NCBI RefSeq assembly: GCF_036785885.1
Contig: NC_092323.1
Location: forward strand, 17,120,501 to 17,184,500
DNA length: 64,000 nucleotides
Direction of reading: 5' to 3'
From: Coffea arabica
Taxonomy: Eukaryota; Streptophyta; Magnoliopsida; Gentianales; Rubiaceae
The notes under the pieces were generated by a model that saw nothing but the letters and a program-made list of their open reading frames with translations, was not told the DNA's origin and did no database searches. Of the stretch, positions 57,484 to 64,000 are shown piece by piece (positions within the stretch are counted from its first letter, which is position 1; every line of letters begins with the position of its first letter). A program made the translations under genes and the position numbers.

Positions 57484-60400
57484 ATGGCTGCAGAAAATAC
57501 TCAAGTCGTCATTCCAAATACTCAGGAACCCACTCATCCCTTAACCATGATCACCATCCACAACTCAATCAAACTTACCCCAACCAACTATCTGTCATGG
57601 AAAACACAACTGGAAGCAATCCTCATTGGATATGACCTACAGAAATTCATTGATGGCTCCTATTCTCCCCCTCCTCCCACCATCAACATCAATGATACAG
57701 TTTCATCCAATCCTGCATACCAAACTTGGTTACGTCAGGACAAGCTATTGTTTGGTACCCTTGTAGGCACCCTTTCACCCTCTCTTGTCCATCTTATCAC
57801 TCAATCCCAATCCTCTCTTGAAGCCTGGCAGACTCTAGCCAACACGTATGCTCGCCCATCCCGCGGTCACATCAAGCAACTTAGAGACAAACTGAAACAT
57901 ACCACCAAAGGCGCACAGTCCGTTACAGAATATATGCAATACATCAAAACCCAGGCTGATGAACTTGCTGCACTTGGGAAGCCACTTGATCATGAAGATT
58001 TGGTTGAAAAAGTGCTGGATGGCCTTGACGAAAACTATCAGTCCATCATTGATGCTGTCAATGGTCGAGACTCCACCATTTCATTCGATGAACTTCATGA
58101 AAAACTCTTAAACAAGGAGTTGTCTTTACGTAACCTGTCAAGCACATCACACCTACCGGCATCCGCTCATGCTACCGCTGTTCGTTCCACTCCGTGGTAT
58201 GGTACCAAACGACCTCCCTGGTCTGTTAACAATCAGTCTTCTCAATTGCCTACACCAGCGCCTGCCCAGCCTCAAGGCCCGCCAAACTCTCGGACCAGCC
58301 GTGCTGCTCGCCCATTCCTTGGCAGATGCCAATGGTGCAGCACCCAAGGCCATGTTGTCTCCCGCTGCCCTCTATTTCGCCAACAATTTCCTCATGCGCA
58401 ACCACCTTCTCGTCACACTGCTTCACCCTCCGCTGTCATATCTCCTCCTTGGCAAGCACAGGCCCATGTAGCAACCCGTACCACGTCCGCCACTCCCAAC
58501 ACACCTTGGCTGCTTGACAGTGGGGCTACTCATCATGTCACCACTGACCTCCACAACATCGCTCTCCATAGTCCTTATAATGGCACTGATGAAATCATGA
58601 TTGGAGATGGCTCTGGTCTTCCCATATCCCATACGGGTTCCATCTCTTTCAACACTCCCTCCTCCTCTTTTACTCTCTCTAATGTCCTATGCGTTCCAAC
58701 CATGAAACGAAATTTAATTTCTATTTCCCAATTCTGCAAAACTAATAACACTTCCATTGAATTCTTACCCTCTTCTTTTTTTGTGAAGGATCTCCGCACA
58801 GGGGCACTCCTTTTGGAAGGCCAGACCAAGAATGGGGTCTATGAATGGCCGACCTCTCTTTCGAAGTCACCATTGCTTGCTTTTTCTAGTGTCAAGGCTC
58901 CCCTCCCTGCTTGGCATCATCGGCTCGGGCATCCCTCTTCGTCCACCTTCAAGCATATTCTATCCATGTCTCCTTTGGATGTCTCCTCTCCACCTGATCT
59001 CCATTTTAATTGTAATTCCTGTCAGTGCAATAAGAGCCATAAATTACCGTTCTCTTCCTCTTCACTCTCTACCTCCTTCCCTCTTGAGGTTGTCTTTACC
59101 GATGTCTGGACATCACCCATTATTTCTGTCAATAACTACAAATACTACATCATCTTTGTTGATCACTTCACCAAATATATTTGGCTATATCCCCTCACAC
59201 GCAAATTTGACACACGTGACGTTTTCATCAAATTTAAGGCTCTCGTTGAAAAATTCTTTGCTCGCCCAATCATCACCCTTTACTCTGACAATGGGGGAGA
59301 ATATCAAGCTCTTTCTTCCTTTTTAACCATTAACGGAATCTCTCATTTTACAACTCCACCTCACACACCTGAACATAATGGGTACTCTGAACGCCGTCAT
59401 CGTCACATTGTTGAAACCGGTCTCTCTCTGCTCTCTCATGCTTCCATGCCTCTGTCATATTGGCCCTTTGCCTTCTCCACCGCTGTCTACCTCATCAACC
59501 GCCTTCCCACGCCTACTCTACAAAATGTCTCCCCATTCTTTAAACTCTTTGGTACTCCTCCTAACTACACTAAACTTCGCAGCTTTGGCTGCCTTTGCTA
59601 TCCTTGGCTTCGCCCATATACATCCCACAAACTTGCACCGCGATCTGTGCCGTGTGTCTTTGTTGGGTACTCTCCCACTCAAAGTGCCTATCTTTGCCTT
59701 GACACGTCTACTCATCGTCTCTATACTACTCGTCATGTGAGGTTTGTCGAAACAATTTTTCCCTTTGTATCATCTCACACTTCCCTACCTCGTGGATCTT
59801 CCTCCACCTTATCCGAGTGGTGCTCTATAACTCTACCCGTTAACTCTTCTGTTTCCTCTTCTTCTGTGTCTCCTATCACCACCCCCCATCAACCTTCGGG
59901 ACCGAATTTTCAGTCTCACACTTTCACCCTCTCGCTGCCCACCTCGACAATTGCAACTTCTTCCACTAGCCCCGCATCTCCTACACAACCCATTTCCTCT
60001 TCGGCAGCTTCCCAACCAACCTCTCCCCGTGTCATTGTTACCCGTTCCCAAAATAACATCCGTAAACCAGTTCACAAACTTAATCTCTCAGCTGAGCTCC
60101 AACCCACCACCATCACTCAAGCTTTGAAGGAACCCAAGTGGAGACAGGCTATGTTTGAGGAGTTTGATGCTCTCCTTCGGAATGGCACTTGGCAACTCGT
60201 CCCTCCCCACCCTGATCACAATGTGGTTGGCTGCAAATGGGTCTTTCGCACTAAATATAGACCTGATGGTTCGGTGGACAGGTACAAAGTTCGGTTGGTC
60301 GCCAAAGGCTTTCACCAACGTCCGGGTGTTGACTACTCCGAAACCTTCAGTCCTGTCATTAAGCCTACTACCGTTCGACTAGTCCTTAGTCTTGCGGTTA

Positions 60401-61683
60401 GTCGAGGTTGGTTGCTCAAACAACTTGATGTCAACAATGCCTTCCTTCAAGGCAGTCTCACTGAGGATGTGTTCATGTCCCAACCTCCAGGCTTCGTTGA
60501 TCATGATCATCCTCATCACATCTGCAAGCTACGCAAGGCCATTTATGGTCTCAAACAGGCACCCCGTGCCTGGTATCACGAGCTGCGCACATTTCTTCTA
60601 TCCTCTGACTTTACCAACTCTGCAGCCGACCCCTCATTGTTCATCTTCTCCAGTCACGGCGTTGTCCTTTATCTCCTAGTCTATGTTGACGACATCATTA
60701 TCACCGGCAACAACTCTCGGGCTGTGCAAACCTTTATTGAGCAGCTATCTCACCGGTTCTCCCTCAAGGACCTTGGTCCCTTGTCATACTTCCTTGGTGT
60801 TGAAGTTCTCTCTCACTCAGGTGGTCTCTTCCTTAGTCAACGCAAATATATTACTGATCTCCTTCATCGCACCAAGATGACTGAAGCAAAGCCTGCCTCT
60901 ACGCCTTTGGCAACACATCCGCCTCTCACTCTACACTCTGGAGCCGTTCTATCTGATCCCACTGAGTATCGCAAGGTCGTTGGTAGTCTTCAATATCTCT
61001 CACTCACTCGACCTGACATCGCTTATACGGTGAACAAGCTCTCTCAATTTCTGCACCGCCCGACAACTGATCATTGGACTGCCCTTAAACGCCTTCTTAG
61101 GTATTTACGTGGCACCTTGGACCACGGCATCACCCTTCGTTGCGCCTCCCCTCTTGCATTACATGGCTTCTCTGATGCTGATTGGGCGGGTGACAAAGAT
61201 GACTTCACCTCTACAAGTGCCTACATTATTTATCTCGGTCATAATCCTATTTCTTGGAGCTCCAAGAAACAACGGACTATGGCTCGCTCCTCCACTGAGG
61301 CAGAATACCGATCAGTGGCTTCCGCTGCTGCCGAACTTCGTTGGATTTGCTCTCTTCTTAGCGAGCTTGGTGTCACTCTTCCGTATCAACCAATCATTTA
61401 TTGTGATAATATTGGTGCCACGACTCTGTGCTCCAATCCGGTCTTTTACTCACGCATGAAACATGTGGCCATTGACTATCATTTCATTCGAGACCAAGTT
61501 CAAAATGGTCTGCTGCGTGTGTCCCACGTCTCTGCCTCTGATCAACTTGCCGATGTTCTCACCAAACCCCTTGCTCGCTCTCACTTTGGTTCCATGAAGC
61601 TCAAGATAGGACTTGCCTCACCGCCGTCCATCTTGCGGGGGCATGATAAGAATCCTCATCCTCCACAAACCAATACTAGATAG
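57484..61683 (+). CDS. Copia gag-pol polyprotein, intact (1,399 aa)
   Basis: One uninterrupted frame from MAAENTQVVIPN; upstream in-frame codons lie in the leader, and this is the first ATG. The gag part has LTPTNYLSWKTQLEA and a CX2CX4HX4C zinc knuckle starting at Cys282. The protease active site is DSGA at 345-348. Integrase shows HHRLGH (His479/His483 region) with Cys510/Cys513, and the triad Asp540 (TDVW), Asp602 (SDNGGEY) and Glu636 (YSERRHR). RT has VGCKWVFRTKY, LKQLDVNNAFLQG and YVDD at 1067-1070. RNase H has SDADWAGD (from 1230) and RSSTEAEYR (about 1268-1276). All catalytic residues are present. The last 13 or so codons lie in the 3' LTR. Expected products are processed by the element's own protease. 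Confidence 0.95.
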   Translation: MAAENTQVVIPNTQEPTHPLTMITIHNSIKLTPTNYLSWKTQLEAILIGYDLQKFIDGSYSPPPPTININDTVSSNPAYQTWLRQDKLLFGTLVGTLSPSLVHLITQSQSSLEAWQTLANTYARPSRGHIKQLRDKLKHTTKGAQSVTEYMQYIKTQADELAALGKPLDHEDLVEKVLDGLDENYQSIIDAVNGRDSTISFDELHEKLLNKELSLRNLSSTSHLPASAHATAVRSTPWYGTKRPPWSVNNQSSQLPTPAPAQPQGPPNSRTSRAARPFLGRCQWCSTQGHVVSRCPLFRQQFPHAQPPSRHTASPSAVISPPWQAQAHVATRTTSATPNTPWLLDSGATHHVTTDLHNIALHSPYNGTDEIMIGDGSGLPISHTGSISFNTPSSSFTLSNVLCVPTMKRNLISISQFCKTNNTSIEFLPSSFFVKDLRTGALLLEGQTKNGVYEWPTSLSKSPLLAFSSVKAPLPAWHHRLGHPSSSTFKHILSMSPLDVSSPPDLHFNCNSCQCNKSHKLPFSSSSLSTSFPLEVVFTDVWTSPIISVNNYKYYIIFVDHFTKYIWLYPLTRKFDTRDVFIKFKALVEKFFARPIITLYSDNGGEYQALSSFLTINGISHFTTPPHTPEHNGYSERRHRHIVETGLSLLSHASMPLSYWPFAFSTAVYLINRLPTPTLQNVSPFFKLFGTPPNYTKLRSFGCLCYPWLRPYTSHKLAPRSVPCVFVGYSPTQSAYLCLDTSTHRLYTTRHVRFVETIFPFVSSHTSLPRGSSSTLSEWCSITLPVNSSVSSSSVSPITTPHQPSGPNFQSHTFTLSLPTSTIATSSTSPASPTQPISSSAASQPTSPRVIVTRSQNNIRKPVHKLNLSAELQPTTITQALKEPKWRQAMFEEFDALLRNGTWQLVPPHPDHNVVGCKWVFRTKYRPDGSVDRYKVRLVAKGFHQRPGVDYSETFSPVIKPTTVRLVLSLAVSRGWLLKQLDVNNAFLQGSLTEDVFMSQPPGFVDHDHPHHICKLRKAIYGLKQAPRAWYHELRTFLLSSDFTNSAADPSLFIFSSHGVVLYLLVYVDDIIITGNNSRAVQTFIEQLSHRFSLKDLGPLSYFLGVEVLSHSGGLFLSQRKYITDLLHRTKMTEAKPASTPLATHPPLTLHSGAVLSDPTEYRKVVGSLQYLSLTRPDIAYTVNKLSQFLHRPTTDHWTALKRLLRYLRGTLDHGITLRCASPLALHGFSDADWAGDKDDFTSTSAYIIYLGHNPISWSSKKQRTMARSSTEAEYRSVASAAAELRWICSLLSELGVTLPYQPIIYCDNIGATTLCSNPVFYSRMKHVAIDYHFIRDQVQNGLLRVSHVSASDQLADVLTKPLARSHFGSMKLKIGLASPPSILRGHDKNPHPPQTNTR
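61633..61643 (+). other. Copia polypurine tract
   Basis: TGCGGGGGCA directly precedes the 3' LTR; short and G-rich, as usual in plant copia elements. It overlaps the 3' end of the coding frame. Confidence 0.7.
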
Positions 61684-61853
61684 AAGGTAGAACTCTAGCT
61701 GCTGAGTACATATAGAACTCTGTCTAGTGTAGGTTCCTATCTCTGGTGTAACTCTCCCACCTTTGTGCTGCCATACGTGTATATATATTGGATTACAATG
61801 AATGAGATGAGATAATATTGCTCCAGCCAATACCTCTCTGTTTCAGCTTCTTA
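61644..61853 (+). repeat. Copia 3' LTR
   Basis: Starts TGATAAGAATCC and ends CTTCTTA, 210 bp, with two differences from the 5' LTR. It should provide the polyadenylation signal; the polyprotein stop codon lies inside it. Confidence 0.93.
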
Positions 61854-61858
61854 GAGTA
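61854..61858. repeat. Copia target-site duplication GAGTA, right
   Basis: Second GAGTA, after which the sequence rejoins copy 1 at about 51763. Confidence 0.85.
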
Positions 61859-62233
61859 ATCTAAATTCGAAATGAGAGGACTTGGCAATGAGAGTTAAAA
61901 CTAGCAGGGTTAACTGATAGGTTTTGACAAAAGATGTAGATATGGGAGTTAGTATTTGATAATATCCGACCCAGTGCCATCATCCCTAATTTAGTATCTT
62001 GTCAAGGCCTTTGCAAGAGGACCGAAACAGTAATAAGTCCTTCAAGACCGGTGATAATTAGATCAGTCTATCAAATAAAATTGATATCAATCAATGGATT
62101 ATTTGAAGTGTCAAAAAAATTTTAACAAAAGAATTCTCAATTACACTAATGCGGAACTGTCAAGTAGAAAAACTTGAAACTAAATAATGTGCAACCATTC
62201 GCTTTGAGAGAGACTCATCAAAATAGTACATCC

Positions 62234-62950
62234 TTAGTGGCTAAAGTTCACACACATATATATATATATATTGAATCGTCGGAGGTCATTTCTCTTGTTA
62301 CAGAATGAAATGTTGAATTTTCTCATGATAACGTTCCTGTTTCTAGTTTTTTCACTCTTCACAAGCGTCGTCGTACTGTTCATCTCAATGTTAAAGGGCA
62401 ACATCTTTGGATCATTATCGATGAGTTTTAAAATCAAATCTACCAGCTTCCAAGTATCACAATTCCACCTTGCTTCCAATGATTTAACACAGCCTGGCGT
62501 CTCTTCCATTCGGGAGCAGAGTACATCATAAGATGACACCAAAATTGTAAACGTCTCTTGTGGTTAATCATTGTTCCCCTCTTGACCTCCAATATTTTTG
62601 CACATCGGGTGCTCTAATTGTACCACACCCATCTTTTGCACGGAAATTGAAATAGCCTTAGCCAAACACTTTAAAGCTAAAAAGAATGGAAAAAAATATT
62701 TAGAAATTTAGACACAAGCATAGCGTTTTGATTTATTAATTTGGAGATAATAGCCAAATTTGTAATAAATACTTACCGAGTCCTAGATCACCAATTTTTG
62801 CTCATTTAATATTTATGAAAATCTCATAAAAAAAAGATATTCTTCAGATCATTGTGGATGATGCCTTTTTCATGTATAAAAGCTTGAACAATTGTCCGAA
62901 GATATCCACACATCTTGAACTCTCAACCCATTTTGCAATTCTTTATCCAA
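62234..62950 (-). pseudogene. Receptor-like-kinase pseudogene, copy 2
   Basis: The counterpart of the remnant at 52158. GYLRTIVQAFIHEKGIIHND (about 62850-62910) and YNFGVIL (about 62545) are readable on the minus strand in different frames. The open piece 62234-62542 keeps EETPGCVKSLEA and LILKLIDNDPKMLPFN, matching copy 1 closely. Breaks shared by both copies suggest it was already a pseudogene before the duplication. Confidence 0.55.
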
Positions 62951-63151
62951 CGAACTAAAACAACAACATATACAGTATCACGTTAATACTAAAGAACATA
63001 TTGAGTTTAGGGAGTAAATTAGGAATCTCATGTTACTTTGCAAGCAACACGAAGCTCAACTCCTTATTTAAATGCTCAAGTAATAATTTGGTAGTAAGAT
63101 AAAAAGACATGGTATGGACATTGGACAATGTTGCCGTTTCAATATAAAAAG

Positions 63152-63672
63152 GAAAAATTGTTCAAAATGTCTCTCACATTTTATCAAATGAATTTTTTGT
63201 CCTTCTTTTTTAAAATATCAATTTGAGGTCCCTTACTAATTCAAGTCAACATAATTTGGTCCTAATATAGGTTTCGAACCACTTTTTAGTATGAAATCAC
63301 CACACTACTCATTTGTGATCATATTTTAGGTACAAAAAGGTAAAATTCCACATGTTTAGAGGCAAAATATGGATCAAGTCAAATCTTACTCTTTTAGGAA
63401 GAAAATAAATATAGTGTGGATCAAATTACATTTCTTTAGAGGTAAAAGTGAATATAGATCAGGTCATTTGTTTAATTACAAATGGTATCTAATATTTTTC
63501 TTTTTAAAAAATGTCCTCATGTGAGAGATTTTAGGTAAAAAGTGGTGAAAAACCTAGGATGGGGTCAAATTTTATTGACTTGAACTTGAAGGGGACGTAA
63601 AATTAGCATTTTATAAGTGAGGGTAAAAAAAATTCATTTAATAAAATATGAGAGATGTTTTGAATAATTTTC
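63152..63672. mobile_element. 520-bp inverted-repeat element, copy 2
   Basis: Same element as 53087-53606, with TIRs GAAAAATTGTTCAAAATGTC and ATTTTGAATAATTTTC. Its presence at the same place in both copies dates its insertion before the duplication. Confidence 0.7.
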
Positions 63673-63690
63673 TATAAAGAATTGGTTGTC

Positions 63691-64000
63691 AGAGCTAGGG
63701 ATGCAAATGATTTGAACCGAGTCGAGTTTCGGTCTAATCGAGTTGAGACTCAACATAATTTTATGAAGTTTGAACTCGAGCTTAAAAAAATAAAAAATAA
63801 TTATTTTATTTTTAAAAAATGAATAAATTAATAATTTTTCTTAACAAATAATAAAATATTAGAGATATATATAATTTTACTATTAAAATAAAAAATAATA
63901 TATATATAATTAAGCACAAGCCGGCTTGCAAACTAACGAGTTTAGTATTTTTAAATTTGAGTTTGACTTGATTAGCTCGAGTCGAGCTCAAACCCAATCG
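63691..64000. mobile_element. Start of another transposon (runs off the window)
   Basis: Where the duplication ends, the sequence begins CTAGGGATGCAAATGATTTG and continues with GAACCGAGTCGAG and TCGAGTTGAGACTC. Near the end are GCTCGAGTCGAGCTC and AACTAACGAG. A TAGGGATG(C/G)AAA start and many short TCGAG-type subterminal repeats are common in plant non-autonomous hAT elements. The right end is outside the window. Confidence 0.4.

Larger units (their letters stand above)
57190..61853 (+). mobile_element. Full-length Ale-like Ty1-copia retrotransposon
   Basis: 4,664 bp with 210-bp LTRs, a 5-bp target duplication, an initiator-Met-tRNA primer site, one open gag-pol frame and a G-rich polypurine tract before the 3' LTR. 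Domain order is protease, integrase, RT, RNase H, as in copia. Compact size and short LTRs suit the Ale lineage; lineage assignment is by structure only. Nothing seen disables it, so it may be autonomous and young. Confidence 0.95.
61859..63690. repeat. Duplicated segment, copy 2, right part
   Basis: Collinear with 51768-53640, with numerous differences. It holds the second kinase pseudogene and the second 520-bp MITE. The first 370 bases carry no recognisable feature. Confidence 0.85.

Overview
This is a stretch of nuclear DNA from a flowering plant, most likely a eudicot. The evidence is an intron-rich plant MAPKKK gene with GT-AG introns, AT-rich spacer full of small inverted-repeat transposons, a tRNA-derived SINE, a Tat/Ogre-type Ty3-gypsy element and an Ale-like Ty1-copia element. 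The species cannot be named from the sequence alone. Only one ordinary host gene is well supported; nearly everything else is transposon-derived.

Layout. 1-10 kb: AT-rich spacer with several MITEs, a SINE with a perfect 13-bp target duplication, a large fold-back element and a short hairpin-bearing tandem repeat. 10.5-15.6 kb (+): an 11-exon MAPKKK3-type protein kinase gene that reads cleanly to 648 residues, with a MITE in intron 6 just before the activation-loop exon. 16.4-18.4 kb: two long-TIR elements, one bounded by a 9-bp duplication as in Mutator-like elements. 21-28 kb: a decayed PIF/Harbinger transposon (transposase and Myb-like gene remnants, both on the minus strand). 28.7-30.5 kb: remnants of a gypsy protease/reverse transcriptase, split by a 0.93-kb hAT-like element that has captured the 5' part of an unidentified gene.

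30,552-50,535 (-): a complete 19,984-bp Ogre/Tat-like retrotransposon with about 3.56-kb LTRs, a 5-bp target duplication (ATCGG), a tRNA-Arg-type primer-binding site, a plant-mobile-domain/gag reading frame, protease with G-patch, a predicted 308-nt intron, RT with two RNase H domains, integrase, and about twelve 70-bp tandem repeats in its 3' untranslated part. The LTRs look nearly identical, but the coding region carries in-frame stops, a frameshift and a lost integrase aspartate, so it cannot be autonomous as it stands.

50.5-64 kb: the DNA into which that element jumped is one copy of an older direct duplication of about 3.7 kb. The second copy (about 55.1-63.7 kb) was split by a different element, a 4,664-bp Ale-like copia (57,190-61,853, +) with a single open polyprotein and 210-bp LTRs differing at two positions. 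Each copy therefore shows the empty target site of the other copy's insertion. Both copies also hold a decayed receptor-like-kinase pseudogene and the same roughly 520-bp MITE.

Limits: all family names are from motifs read by eye; no database search or alignment was run, and LTR identity and copy divergence were not measured exactly.
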